From: Desulforhopalus sp.
GTDB taxonomy: Bacteria; Desulfobacterota; Desulfobulbia; Desulfobulbales; Desulfocapsaceae
Reading direction: 5' to 3'
Assembly: GCA_030247675.1 (NCBI GenBank)
Contig: JAOTRX010000007.1
Span: forward strand, 186,001-250,000
DNA length: 64,000 bases
This document shows, piece by piece, positions 50,423-59,971 of this stretch. Numbering within the stretch: the stretch's first letter is position 1; each line of letters begins with the position of its first letter. A program made the position numbers and the translations under genes. The notes under the pieces are model-generated. The model saw only the letters and a list, made by a program, of their open reading frames with translations, did not search any database and was not told the DNA's origin.

Positions 50423-50836
50423 TCACTTACGCTTCTCGACACCCACCCGTTGGTCCTTTACCGACCGAATGATGTACACCCCCTGACTGAGCAGCTGCGG
50501 GTTCCATTTGCACTTGAACTGAATGTCGCGGCCGATGGTAAGTTTGTTCGCGTCGCGTACGGAAAGATCAAAACCGACGCCATGCGGTGAGATGTCGAAA
50601 AGTTCCACCACCAGTTCCCGGCCGTCGGCGGTCTGCACAAGGACGGTACCGGATTGCTGTTCTCGTGGCGTAATCCGCCGGTTAAACATGCACCGGGTTG
50701 TTTCCCCACATTTACTGCAGCGCATTGACCGCATACGCACCCCCGGCCCGACGGCAATCATTCTCTTGGCTTGGCAGGCATGGCAGGTGAAGAGCGCTCT
50801 GCCGTTTTCCACTCGTAGGGTCTTGGTTCTGGCCAT
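50423..50836 (-). CDS. PilZ domain protein with N-terminal zinc-ribbon
   Basis: A 137-residue protein with CHAC and CSKC pairs (Cys18/Cys21 and Cys40/Cys43), a likely zinc ribbon, followed by a PilZ domain. Its cyclic-di-GMP motifs are RITPR (Arg54, Arg58) and DISPHG (Asp81, Ser83, Gly86). It should bind cyclic-di-GMP and act as an effector in surface or motility control. It faces the cluster tail-to-tail. Zinc binding is inferred from Cys spacing only. Confidence 0.85.
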   Translation of the reverse strand: MARTKTLRVENGRALFTCHACQAKRMIAVGPGVRMRSMRCSKCGETTRCMFNRRITPREQQSGTVLVQTADGRELVVELFDISPHGVGFDLSVRDANKLTIGRDIQFKCKWNPQLLSQGVYIIRSVKDQRVGVEKRK

Positions 50837-50854
50837 GGCTTGGTTCTCCTGGGG

Positions 50855-51385
50855 TTACCGGGACGCGAGGGTTTTGGTGATCTTGTCAACCGCCCTGCGG
50901 TTCAGGGTGCGTGCGCAGTAGGTACCGCCTTTGAGGGAATGTTCCCCGTCCTGCCACTCAGTGAGGAGGGCGCCGCGTTCGTCGAGGAGTTTGTAGCTGA
51001 GGTCAAGGGCCGAGACCGGAATGCCCATTCGTCCCCTGGGCAGGCTGGGGGTCGTGCCCGGATTGAAGAATTCGACATTGATGATGAAAAGCGGCCCCAT
51101 GGCACTTGTATAATTTTTTATGTCGTCAAGAAGAACCGTCTCGATGCCGTTGCTGCGCATATGGTCGATGAGATCGCGATCCAGCCAGTTCATGACCCGC
51201 GTCAGCTCAATGCGGTCGTCCGGCGGGAGCTGTTGCCGTTCTTTATCGGCGACGGTGAGAACGGCAACGGCGTTGGGTTGAGCCGGTGCCTGTACTGCCT
51301 CTATTGGTGCCTCGTGCTTATTAGCGCAGCCACCGGCAGTTGAGAAAAATATAAAGAAAGACAACAAGATGACAAACCGTTTCAT
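50855..51385 (-). CDS. Putative lipoprotein of unknown function
   Basis: A 176-residue protein with a signal peptide and a lipobox-like AGGC (Cys20). The rest is a single globular domain (RIELTRVMNWLDRDLIDHMRSNG; SLPRGRMGIPVSALDLSYKLLD) that I do not recognise with confidence; it might belong to the DUF4410 group. It precedes the PilZ gene by 18 bases on the same strand. No function is claimed. Confidence 0.65.
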   Translation of the reverse strand: MKRFVILLSFFIFFSTAGGCANKHEAPIEAVQAPAQPNAVAVLTVADKERQQLPPDDRIELTRVMNWLDRDLIDHMRSNGIETVLLDDIKNYTSAMGPLFIINVEFFNPGTTPSLPRGRMGIPVSALDLSYKLLDERGALLTEWQDGEHSLKGGTYCARTLNRRAVDKITKTLASR

Positions 51386-51598
51386 TCGGCGATCCTCTTT
51401 GCTTTAATGGGGTGAATTCATAGTTACCTTTACAGGTAACGCATATCTGGGTTTTTTTCAAGAAACCGGAATAGAGCGGGACAGGTTTTGCAGCGAAAGA
51501 TGGCGCCGGCTACTGATCGGTGGTTTTACCGGCAGGCGGGGTGTTCATGGCAGCAAGAAGGATTACTTAAAAAACCGGTTCTCCACCCCCCGGGGTAT

Positions 51599-52849
51599 TT
51601 ATTTTGCGGAAGTATTTTCCCGGAAAAAACCGTGCCGCCTGAGAAAGTCGAGAGATCGACAAAGGGCCATGCTTGCGGTAGTCTGTGCCGTGCCACACAA
51701 GGTGTTGATATTGTGCAGTTCAACCTGTGAACCAGCATTGACGGTTGTGATGGAGGACGCCGGGGCGAGGGCCGCCGCCTTCCGGAAGTCATCGAAGGCT
51801 GCCTCGTAGTTGAAGAGTTTGCGGTAGGCCATGCCACGGTTAAATATGGCATCGGCAAAGTCCGGCTGGAGGCTAATCGCCCGGGTAAAGGAATCCACGG
51901 CCTTTTGAAAGTCTCCCCGGCGATAGTGCAGGTTTCCCAGATGGTTATGGGTGTCGGCATAGTCGGGCATTATTTTAAGCGCTTGGGCAAGGTCTTGTTC
52001 CGCCTCCTGGAGTTTTCCCAAACTCAAATAGGCGACCGCTCGGCTGTTGTAGGCCCTTGGGTTTTCGTCGTCCAGGGTGAGGGCCTGGGAAAGGTGGTCT
52101 ATCGCCAGGGCAGGATTGGTGAATTGTCCATGGTTCCAGAGGGTAAGTGCCTTCTCCAGCCAATGGCTGGCGGTTAGGGCGGCGCTTAACTCTGTAAAAT
52201 CGTTGTCAAAATCATTTGGTTTATGGGAGGGGGAGGTGGCTTGGACATTTGCCTTCTCCAACTCGCGGATTCTCGCCAGAAGCTCCTGTTCGCGGTCATG
52301 AATCTCATCGTATTTACTTAGCAGGGTGCGGTCCTTGAGGAGCTTATCCATTCGCTGGTGGAGGATGCCGGTGTCAATTTCTATTCGGGTTGCCAGGCGG
52401 ATGCCAAAGGTCTGGTCATTGGCATAGTTTTCTTTGGCGACCACCTGGACATGCAGTACGCCACCGGCGAGCGCCGTCACCTCGTCTTTAACGAGGGTTG
52501 CGTTCTCCACCACGCTGAGACTTTCAAGATAGGTTCCGGCCAGTTCAAGAACCTCAAATTTTGACTTGGTCATGGCCGCCATATAGGCGTCGTCCGGCGA
52601 CTGGCTACCGGAAAATGGCTGGTTGACCCAATGTTCGAAGACCTTCGTTTCGGCTTGACTATCGACCGCTATCAAGCAAATCAATAGCCAGGCGAAGAGG
52701 AGGTGGCCGGCGCTGGTCGTTTTCAGGCGGTGGCTGGTGTTGCCGCGCCTGCCGTACCGGCAGAAATGGAGGAAATTGACGAAATGAGGAAAGAAACTGC
52801 GCACAATGCGATCCCAGGCTGTTGAATGAATTGATACCTGCACCGGCAA
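51599..52849 (-). CDS. Exported TPR protein
   Basis: A protein of up to 416 residues. After a basic stretch there is a signal-like hydrophobic segment (LLFAWLLICLIAVDSQA), then a globular region, a short coiled coil (KYDEIHDREQELLARIRELEKANVQ) and about four TPR units (LEKALTLWNHGQ; AYNSRAVAYLSLGKLQEAEQDLAQAL; THNHLGNLHYRRGDFQKAVDSFTRAI; FNRGMAYRKLFNYEAAFDDF). The nominal start is TTG at 52849; later starts are possible and I cannot choose. TPR proteins are scaffolds; the partner is unknown. No clear operon partner. Confidence 0.7.
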   Translation of the reverse strand: MPVQVSIHSTAWDRIVRSFFPHFVNFLHFCRYGRRGNTSHRLKTTSAGHLLFAWLLICLIAVDSQAETKVFEHWVNQPFSGSQSPDDAYMAAMTKSKFEVLELAGTYLESLSVVENATLVKDEVTALAGGVLHVQVVAKENYANDQTFGIRLATRIEIDTGILHQRMDKLLKDRTLLSKYDEIHDREQELLARIRELEKANVQATSPSHKPNDFDNDFTELSAALTASHWLEKALTLWNHGQFTNPALAIDHLSQALTLDDENPRAYNSRAVAYLSLGKLQEAEQDLAQALKIMPDYADTHNHLGNLHYRRGDFQKAVDSFTRAISLQPDFADAIFNRGMAYRKLFNYEAAFDDFRKAAALAPASSITTVNAGSQVELHNINTLCGTAQTTASMALCRSLDFLRRHGFFRENTSAK

Positions 52850-52960
52850 TAGACCCTTTAATCCTATAACTTTTGAGGGGAAAAATGCAAATCTGAAGTG
52901 AAGGGCAGGAGGGTGAAATGACAGTGTCGCTTCGCTTGCGGAAAAGACATGATGCGAGCG

Positions 52961-54385
52961 TTATCTGGTTAAAAGTTCTTTGCCTTGCCGGTAGTACCCG
53001 GCCATTTCCTCCTCGGGCACCATTTGGCCGCCCGTCCCCCAGACGATATGGCTGGCTGCGGCCATTTTTTCCTGCAGGCCCTTTTCCCGGAGATAGTCTC
53101 TCTCCTGAAGTATCGCTGGAGGGCCGAGCATCCCGGCCAGGGCGGATGGTTCCATGGAGATTGCCTCACTGTCGGCCAGGAGGGCGAGGAGGCGGAACAG
53201 CTCTCCATCATCGACGGTAAAGGCGCCGTCGACCAGCGGCGCGACGGTCTTGCCGATAAAGCCGGAGGGTCGGCTCACCGCCAGGCCATCGGCTGCGGTG
53301 ATTCCATTCAGGCCGAAATCCTGAACCGAGACTGCGGCATGGAGACCGGTACAGAGGCCAAGGAGCATGCACGGCGCATGGGTCGGCTCGGCAAAGAAGC
53401 AGTGGACGTTTTCGCCGAAGAGGTGTTTCAGGCCAAAGGTGATCCCGCCAGGTGCGCCGCCGACGCCACAGGGCAGGTACACAAAGAGCGGGTGGTCGGC
53501 ATCGACTGGGATGGCCAGTTCGGCCAGTTGCCGCTGCAATCGCCTTGCTGCCACCGCATAACCGAGGAAGAGGTCGACGGAATTCTCGTCGTCGACAAAA
53601 TGGCAGCGCTGATCACCGGCCGCCTGCCTTCGTCCCTCTGCCACCGCCGAGCTGTAGTCACCCGGATGCTCAACCACCAAAACCCCGTGGCTGCGCAGCA
53701 GGTCTTTTTTCCATTGTCTTGCTTCAGCGGACATATGGACGGTGACCTGAAAGCCAAATCTGGCACCCATTATGCCGATCGACAGGCCGAGGTTGCCGGT
53801 TGAGCCGACGGCGATTCGGTAGTCGGCAAAGACCGCACGGGCGCGGTCGCCGCCGAGGACGGCATAATCGTCGCCACGTCGCACCAGTCCCTTTGCCAGG
53901 GCGACTTCCTCGGCGTATTTCAGCACCTCATAGATGCCGCCCCGGGCCTTCACCGAGCCGGAGATGGGTAGGAGATTGTCGCATTTTAAAAAGAGCCTGC
54001 CGGGGATCAGCAGCCCGCAGTGATCTTCAAGGGCCGCCCGCATCCTTGGAATGGGGAGGAGGGGTGATTCGATCAAGCCCCCCGCGGGCCGCGTTTCCGG
54101 AAAGGCAGCGGCGATGAAGGGCCGGAAGCGTTCAAGCCTGGCCTCCGCGGCATCGATATCTCTGCCTGTAAGACCGCTGACCGCCGACTTGCCGGCAGAT
54201 CCTCCAGGATTCGGGTTGATCCAGGTCAGCGGTTTATAGGCCATCAGGTCAACAAGGAGGGGGAGACGTCGGCACCACTCGGCAAGGGTCGCCCCGCAGA
54301 CCAATTCCAGCGGGGGGCAAGTGTTGTCCTGTAGCTGGAGATCGTCGGTTTTGCCGTTGTTCTTGGAGTTTTTTGAGTGAGTCAT
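52961..54385 (-). CDS. dsdA: D-serine ammonia-lyase (dehydratase)
   Basis: Converts D-serine to pyruvate and ammonia with PLP. At 474 residues it is slightly longer than E. coli DsdA. The PLP lysine lies in [18 protein letters not shown]; the phosphate-binding glycines are in [12 protein letters not shown]; the [11 protein letters not shown] block and NPNPGGSAG are family features. It is divergent from an EamA transporter (144 bases), which could export or import an amino acid. No DsdX or DsdC neighbours. Confidence 0.93.
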   Translation of the reverse strand: MTHSKNSKNNGKTDDLQLQDNTCPPLELVCGATLAEWCRRLPLLVDLMAYKPLTWINPNPGGSAGKSAVSGLTGRDIDAAEARLERFRPFIAAAFPETRPAGGLIESPLLPIPRMRAALEDHCGLLIPGRLFLKCDNLLPISGSVKARGGIYEVLKYAEEVALAKGLVRRGDDYAVLGGDRARAVFADYRIAVGSTGNLGLSIGIMGARFGFQVTVHMSAEARQWKKDLLRSHGVLVVEHPGDYSSAVAEGRRQAAGDQRCHFVDDENSVDLFLGYAVAARRLQRQLAELAIPVDADHPLFVYLPCGVGGAPGGITFGLKHLFGENVHCFFAEPTHAPCMLLGLCTGLHAAVSVQDFGLNGITAADGLAVSRPSGFIGKTVAPLVDGAFTVDDGELFRLLALLADSEAISMEPSALAGMLGPPAILQERDYLREKGLQEKMAAASHIVWGTGGQMVPEEEMAGYYRQGKELLTR

Positions 54386-54529
54386 TTGTCAATTTTTTGC
54401 AGGTGGAATGGCAGCGGCGCCGTGGTATTTTTTGAGTCGCGCCTTTCTTTTTGTTCACAAACCGTCGATTCTTTCGTATAGCACATATTTTCACTGTCGA
54501 AAATCACTATCAAATTGGAACATTGCGTT

Positions 54530-55396
54530 ATGACTGCGGTTGCTTCATCGCGCCCTATGGGGGCTTTCTTCGTTGTCTTCTCCGCCATTGGTTTTGGCGC
54601 CCTGGCCATCTTCGGCAAGGTAGCCTTTGCCTCCGGGGCCTCCACCGCCACGGTGCTCTTCGTTCGCTTTCTTGTCGCCGGCGGGCTGATGGTACTGCTG
54701 ATGGCGGCCCTCCACCAGCCCTGGCCGCAGGGCCGGGACCTGATGGTTCTCATCGGTATGGGCGGGCTTGGTTATGCCGGGCAGGCCTTCTGCTTTTTTT
54801 CTGCCCTGCACCATGCCACCGCCGGGCTGACCGGACTGCTGCTCTACCTGTATCCGGCCCTGGTTATTATTGCCTCGGCGCTTCTTGGCAGGCGGAAGCT
54901 GACCATTATGAAGAGTTTTCTCGCCCTGCTGTCTCTTTTTGGCATCTTTCTCACCGTATCCGGTGGTTTGGCGGGAACGCCCGTCGGGATAGCCTTCGGC
55001 CTCGGTGCGGCACTGATTTACACCGTCTATATCCTGGTCGGCGAAGGGGTGGGCGAACGTACCGGGGCAATCAGTGCCGGCTGCGTTATCATGCTTTCCG
55101 CGGCAGGAGTCTTTGGTACCGCCATGCTCCTTGAGGGACCGCAGCCGCCGGGGAATATTGACGGCTGGCTGGCGCTCGGGGCAATCGCCGTTGTTTCGAC
55201 CCTTATGCCTATTGTCTTTTTCTTTGCCGGGATGCGCCGCCTGGGGGCAAGTGATGCCTCAACGCTGTCGACCCTCGAACCGGTAATTACCCTTTTCCTT
55301 GCCTATTTCTTCTTGGGTGAAACCCTCGGGCTCATCCAGAGCCTCGGCGCTGCCCTGGTCATCGTCGCCGTTGTGGTGCTGACGAGGATTCACTGA
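54530..55396 (+). CDS. EamA/DMT-superfamily transporter
   Basis: A 288-residue polytopic protein with ten predicted helices, in two repeats of five that carry the EamA features (FSAIGFGALAIFGKVAFASGAS and the end LEPVITLFLAYFFLGETL). Such transporters export amino acids, nucleobases or other metabolites. ATG 54530 is preferred; a longer TTG start at 54515 is possible. Substrate unknown; divergent dsdA suggests an amino-acid link. Confidence 0.87.
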   Translation: MTAVASSRPMGAFFVVFSAIGFGALAIFGKVAFASGASTATVLFVRFLVAGGLMVLLMAALHQPWPQGRDLMVLIGMGGLGYAGQAFCFFSALHHATAGLTGLLLYLYPALVIIASALLGRRKLTIMKSFLALLSLFGIFLTVSGGLAGTPVGIAFGLGAALIYTVYILVGEGVGERTGAISAGCVIMLSAAGVFGTAMLLEGPQPPGNIDGWLALGAIAVVSTLMPIVFFFAGMRRLGASDASTLSTLEPVITLFLAYFFLGETLGLIQSLGAALVIVAVVVLTRIH

Positions 55397-55635
55397 TTGC
55401 TGCCTGTATAGTTTTCTCCGCCATCTTGAAAATAATTCTCAAAAAATTTTTCTAATATTCGCGTCTGTGATATCCTTGCAGAGGAGCTTCCCCCTTGCCT
55501 TGACTCAAGAGGGCGGGAGTGTCGTGTCGCATAACCCGACCTTCGTTGAAAATGTCGATAAATTAAAAGGTTGCATGAAAAAATTAATGGGGATTACGGG
55601 TGGTTGAACGAGAAAGATAACAGTGGAGGAGAGGT

Positions 55636-57798
55636 ATGTTTTCGTTGGTGGAAAAACTCAGTCCAAGAAAAGTTAAAACCAAACTGCTGTTGACACTCGG
55701 GATACTCATTTCCCTGACAGTTGTTGTGCCCTCGATCCTGGCATATCGTTCAGTCCTGGAGAATTCCATCCAGCTCTTGCAGGAGGAATTAAAGACCCAG
55801 GTCATTCAGGTCAACGACAAACTGACTCTGGAAAAACCGGAACAGATGCGCCTTCTTGCGCGGACCGTCGCCGGAATACCACTTATCCAAAACCTTTTGC
55901 TGGCAAAAGATCGGGCCGCGTTACTTGGACTCATGGAGCCACTCTACAAGGAATTGAAAAAGTCTGTCGATCTGAATATTTTTCACTTTCATCTGGCCCC
56001 GGCAATGTCGTTTCTCCGGTTGCAGCAACCGGAGAAATTCGGCGACGATCTGTCATCATTTCGAAAATTAGTGGTCATGGTCAATGACAACAAACAGGAC
56101 GCCCAGGGTATCGAAACAGGCGTCGGCGGACTGGCAATCCGCGGCGTTGTGCCGGTCATGCATCAGGCTACACAACATGCCGGATCAGTGGAATTTGGTG
56201 CCCCCATCGATGATAAACTGCTGGCGCAGATAAAAACTGCTGTTCGTCAGGATATTTCCGTCATTATCCCTGAGGGAGAGGGCTTCAAGTATCAGGCAAA
56301 GACCCATGATTTGACCATTCCTAAAGAAAAATTCCCCTTTCTCAAGGAAGTTATGCAGGGCGATAAGCCGGTCGTGCAGCGGGTGGCAAATAATGACAAG
56401 GAGTTGATGACCGCCTATATGCCGCTCAAGGACTATTCCGGCAAACAGGTAGGGGTTCTGGCTATCCCCCGCGAGATCGGCATGCTTCTCGATACTGCCA
56501 GGAAGAAGGCGCTGCGGTCGGTGGCTATTGCCATTGTGGTCCTCTTTGGCCTTCTTGTTTTTGTCTATTTCCTGCTGGTTCGCAATATCGATCGCCCCAT
56601 AAAGAAAATAACCCAGTTGCTTGAGGCGGCCAGTCGCGGTGATCTGACGCAAAAAGTCGATATGGGGGGTGTCGCCCAGGTCAATTGTTCGGAAAAGGCC
56701 CAGTGCAATAAACCGGATTGCTCCATGTTCGGCAAAGAGGGCTATTGCTGGGAGGAGGCCGGGTCGGCAGCCATGAACGTGCAGTGTCCGAAGATCATCA
56801 GTGGCCATTACACGTCCTGCAGTCAATGCAAGCAGGTCTTCAGATCTGTCGTGCGCGATGAATTTTCTGAGCTGAATGCCTATAATCATTCGTTTCTTGC
56901 CAATGTGCGCAGGTTGGTGGGGGACATTAACAGCAATAGTGCTAATATCAATAATTCCTCGCATCGCTTGGCGGAAGCCTCGGAAAAAATCGATGCCGGC
57001 GCTACCGATTCAGCGCGGCGGGCGCAATCGGTAGCTGCCGCAACCGAGGAGATGAGTGCCAATATGACCTCGGTGGCGGCGGCTACGGAGGAGGCAGCAG
57101 CCAATGTCAAGGTTATGGCCACCGCAACCGAGGAGATCGGTTTGAGCGTCGGCGAAATTCAGCTTTCGACGAGGAACGCAAAACAAATTACCGGCGATGC
57201 GGTTCTGCAGGCAGCTGATATTTCAGCAAAAGTCGATGCCCTTGGCAGTGCCGCCGAGGACATCGGCAAGGTGACGGAGACCATCGCCGACATTTCAGCG
57301 CAAACCAACCTGCTTGCTCTCAATGCCACTATTGAAGCGGCGCGGGCGGGAGAGGCGGGCAAGGGCTTTGCCGTGGTCGCCAATGAAATCAAGACCCTGG
57401 CCAAGCAGACTGCCGAAGCGACCGGTGAGATTAAGATGCGAATCGACGGCATTCAGAATTCCGCCGGGATAACGGTTGCCGGTATCAAAAAGATTTCCGA
57501 GATAATACGGGAGATCGACGAAATTGTGTCGCGGATTGCCGGTTCCATTGAACAGCAGAGCGCAACCATGACTGAGCTGACCGCCAATATAGTTCAGGCA
57601 GGCGAGGGGATAGACGAGGTTTCCTCCAATGTTGCCGAGACTTCTGCGGTATCACAGGAGGTGGCGGCGGATATCGCCGAGGTCAATCATGCGGTGAACG
57701 AGATTTCTGCGGGCACCGGTCTCGTGCGCCAAAATGCCGAGGAACTGCGAGTACTTTCTCAGTCTTTGCGAGGCCTTATAGAAAAATTTAAGGTGTAG
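55636..57798 (+). CDS. Methyl-accepting chemotaxis protein with Cys-rich insert
   Basis: A 720-residue chemoreceptor. Order: TM1 (about 18-38), a periplasmic sensor of about 250 residues resembling a Cache-type fold, TM2 (about 295-315), HAMP, a Cys-rich insert (about 350-412), then the signalling domain with its tip in [27 protein letters not shown]. The insert has Cys spaced C-x5-C-x4-C-x8-CW and later C-x10-C-x2-C, and looks like a two-CW type metal or redox site. GGAGGAGAGG sits just before the ATG. It may sense a metal or redox state in the cytoplasm in addition to a periplasmic ligand. Confidence 0.9.
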   Translation: MFSLVEKLSPRKVKTKLLLTLGILISLTVVVPSILAYRSVLENSIQLLQEELKTQVIQVNDKLTLEKPEQMRLLARTVAGIPLIQNLLLAKDRAALLGLMEPLYKELKKSVDLNIFHFHLAPAMSFLRLQQPEKFGDDLSSFRKLVVMVNDNKQDAQGIETGVGGLAIRGVVPVMHQATQHAGSVEFGAPIDDKLLAQIKTAVRQDISVIIPEGEGFKYQAKTHDLTIPKEKFPFLKEVMQGDKPVVQRVANNDKELMTAYMPLKDYSGKQVGVLAIPREIGMLLDTARKKALRSVAIAIVVLFGLLVFVYFLLVRNIDRPIKKITQLLEAASRGDLTQKVDMGGVAQVNCSEKAQCNKPDCSMFGKEGYCWEEAGSAAMNVQCPKIISGHYTSCSQCKQVFRSVVRDEFSELNAYNHSFLANVRRLVGDINSNSANINNSSHRLAEASEKIDAGATDSARRAQSVAAATEEMSANMTSVAAATEEAAANVKVMATATEEIGLSVGEIQLSTRNAKQITGDAVLQAADISAKVDALGSAAEDIGKVTETIADISAQTNLLALNATIEAARAGEAGKGFAVVANEIKTLAKQTAEATGEIKMRIDGIQNSAGITVAGIKKISEIIREIDEIVSRIAGSIEQQSATMTELTANIVQAGEGIDEVSSNVAETSAVSQEVAADIAEVNHAVNEISAGTGLVRQNAEELRVLSQSLRGLIEKFKV

Positions 57799-57844
57799 CC
57801 GCTACATGATGGGCTGTGTCGCAAACATTGCCGGCTGAAAGCAC

Positions 57845-57882
57845 CCGGAAATGCCTGGAATCATGGTTGCGGGCATTTCCGG
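57845..57882. terminator. Hairpin between the chemoreceptor and FmdE genes
   Basis: CCGGAAATGCC (57845-57855) and GGCATTTCCGG (57872-57882) are exact complements around a 16-base loop. It lies between convergent genes, so it may end transcripts from both sides. There is no clear U-tract, so termination is not certain. Confidence 0.45.
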
Positions 57883-57941
57883 ATTATTGCTGCTCAGGGT
57901 GCATGCTTTATGCAATTCCGAATATTTCCCAAAGCCAGCAA

Positions 57942-58553
57942 CTACTTCAGACAGCCTTTGCAGATCAGCTGATTGTTGACTTTTTCCAGCTTGCTCTCCA
58001 TGACCATCTCGCCGCAGCGCGCACAAGGGAGGGTCGTGGCTCTCGTGGCCTGTGGCGGAAATTGCAGAGCGATTCTTTGCATGTCAAAAAATGCTGCAGG
58101 GCCATGGCTGAACATCTCCTCGCCCCTTGCCTCAAACATCTTCTGATATCTCTGGATTTCTTCCGGCGCAGCCTTGCCGGATCGTATCATCTCGGCAAGT
58201 TGCCGCTCTTCTTCCGGGCTGTCAAATATGCCAGGTTTCAGCACAAGGCGAATGGCCTCGCCTGATAGCCTATTGGCAAAGGTGAAGGCCATTTTACCAT
58301 GGTCCTTGAAGAAGAAATTGCCTTTGCCGAAGGTGCAGCCGGTAAGGACCTGGATGGCGTCGCAGCAGCAGGCATCGTTTTCGACGATGGTAATCAGCTC
58401 TTCGTCGACCGACCGGTGTATTGCCAATTGCTGCAAGGCCAGTTTGGCGGCTAAGTAGCCGATGGTCACTCCCATGCAGGTGTGGCCATGAAAATGGACG
58501 CAGTCCTGAAAATCCTTCTCGGCTCGAATTGACTCGGGGATATACATTGTCAT
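57942..58553 (-). CDS. FmdE-family protein
   Basis: A 203-residue member of the FwdE/FmdE (formylmethanofuran dehydrogenase subunit E) family, found in many bacteria without that dehydrogenase. It has CVHFHGHTCMG (Cys18, His20, His22, His24, Cys26) and DACCCDAIQ, and a C-terminal zinc ribbon (CARCGEMVME, ICKGC). Homologues in sulfate reducers occur near molybdenum or tungsten enzymes, but none are here. It is followed upstream by a DUF362-ferredoxin gene, separated by 25 bases, a likely operon. Metal binding is inferred. Confidence 0.88.
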   Translation of the reverse strand: MTMYIPESIRAEKDFQDCVHFHGHTCMGVTIGYLAAKLALQQLAIHRSVDEELITIVENDACCCDAIQVLTGCTFGKGNFFFKDHGKMAFTFANRLSGEAIRLVLKPGIFDSPEEERQLAEMIRSGKAAPEEIQRYQKMFEARGEEMFSHGPAAFFDMQRIALQFPPQATRATTLPCARCGEMVMESKLEKVNNQLICKGCLK

Positions 58554-58578
58554 TGTCTTTTCTCTCTTTGTAGATATT

Positions 58579-59649
58579 TCAATTCAGGCTCATCGCTTTT
58601 TCCGGGCAGATCTCCTGGCAGCAGAAACAAGCAATGCATGTGTCGGCATCGACAATGGGAATGGGCGTCGAATCCATAGCCAGCGCCGAAACCGGACAGT
58701 GTTCCACGCAGGCGCCACAGGCGGTGCACAGCTGCGGGTCAGCCTTCGGTTTGACATAGGCCTTGGTGTTTAAGAAATTCTGGACCGTGCTGTTGCCGGC
58801 AATGGCCTCGCCGCCCAACGGCGGCAGCTTGAAATCAGGGAGAACGGTCATTTTCCCATCTATATCAATCATCTGAGCATCAAAGTCGCCAAGTCCAAGG
58901 GCCTTGGCCTTTTGCAGGAAGCGCAGACGGCCAGGGTCCACACCCATCATCCTGGCAACCACCGCATCAAGGGCAACCGCATTATCCGCCGCGAGAATCA
59001 GGCCGATCTCCCGCAGCTCAGGAGAAGCCGGGCCGTTTCCTTCCATACCCACGACGGCATCCATGATAAAAAGGTCGGGAACCCGCAACCGGAAGACATC
59101 AACGATTACCTCATGAAAGCGCTCCGGTGACCCGGCAATCTGGTGTAATCGCGCTTTCTGGGCTCCGGGCAGGATGCCGTAGCTGTTTTTTATGGCCCCG
59201 GTCATGACCGTCAGGCCATGGGTTTTAAACTTGGGTAGGCTGATGAAAATATCCGCGTCCATGATGGCTTGCGATACCCCGACCTCAGCCATGTAATCAG
59301 GGTTAAAGCGGAGGTTTTGCATCGAATCGCCGAGATTGCGGTAATAGCCCTTTGCCGCCGCCATCAGGCCGGTTTTTGCAAAGCTGTTCTCATTGTCACC
59401 GTAGTTAAACAAGCCGGGATTGTCGCCAACGATAATCGCAAGCGGCGACATGCTCTCAACTTTTTCAATAACCGCCCGCAGCAGGGCAGGGTTGGTGACG
59501 ATGTGCTCCGCCGCTTCAGATGCTCTAAGCACATTGGGTTTGATGATGACCTTTTTCCCGGCGATGTCCTGAGGGAATAATTCAAAAGCCCGATTCACAG
59601 CTTCTTGGCAGTTCTCGTAGGTTGCCGGATGGATCATGACGCGGTGCAT
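58579..59649 (-). CDS. DUF362 protein with C-terminal 2[4Fe-4S] ferredoxin domain
   Basis: A 356-residue protein. The DUF362 domain fills about the first 290 residues (IIKPNVLRASEAAEHIVTN; IVGDNPG; SLPKFKTHGLTVMTG). The C terminus holds two CX2CX2CX3C ferredoxin motifs (CTACGACVEHCP, CIACFCCQEICP). It is a likely electron-transfer protein in the cytoplasm. It is co-directional with the FmdE gene, with which it shares a likely operon. Confidence 0.9.
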   Translation of the reverse strand: MHRVMIHPATYENCQEAVNRAFELFPQDIAGKKVIIKPNVLRASEAAEHIVTNPALLRAVIEKVESMSPLAIIVGDNPGLFNYGDNENSFAKTGLMAAAKGYYRNLGDSMQNLRFNPDYMAEVGVSQAIMDADIFISLPKFKTHGLTVMTGAIKNSYGILPGAQKARLHQIAGSPERFHEVIVDVFRLRVPDLFIMDAVVGMEGNGPASPELREIGLILAADNAVALDAVVARMMGVDPGRLRFLQKAKALGLGDFDAQMIDIDGKMTVLPDFKLPPLGGEAIAGNSTVQNFLNTKAYVKPKADPQLCTACGACVEHCPVSALAMDSTPIPIVDADTCIACFCCQEICPEKAMSLN

Positions 59650-59971
59650 ATAATCTCCTTCTCTGCAAAAAGCGTTAGGATTGCTGACTTTGAGTGTCTA
59701 TGAAGAGCTAAATGATGAGGGAATCTTAATAATACCATTTGTTAAAAAACGCAGAATAAAAAATAACCACAGGGGTGGCAATCAAACTTGATATGTGGAT
59801 GTTTTCGGTGCTTTGGACGCCGCTATGCCGTGCCTGACTACAGTATTCCAACTCCCTCTGATCTCATGGAAAATTTGTCGGAGAAATTTGCTATCAAAAA
59901 TAACAAGCGATATACTTCTTCGAAGTGATCAACAGTTTAAATAAACCAAAAGTTAACGAAGGAGAAACGGC
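59650..59971. other. Intergenic region upstream of the hemerythrin chemoreceptor
   Basis: 322 AT-rich bases between divergent genes. I see no RNA or ORF. A strong ribosome-binding site (AAGGAG) ends it; no clear sigma-28 motif for chemotaxis genes was found by eye. Confidence 0.5.
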
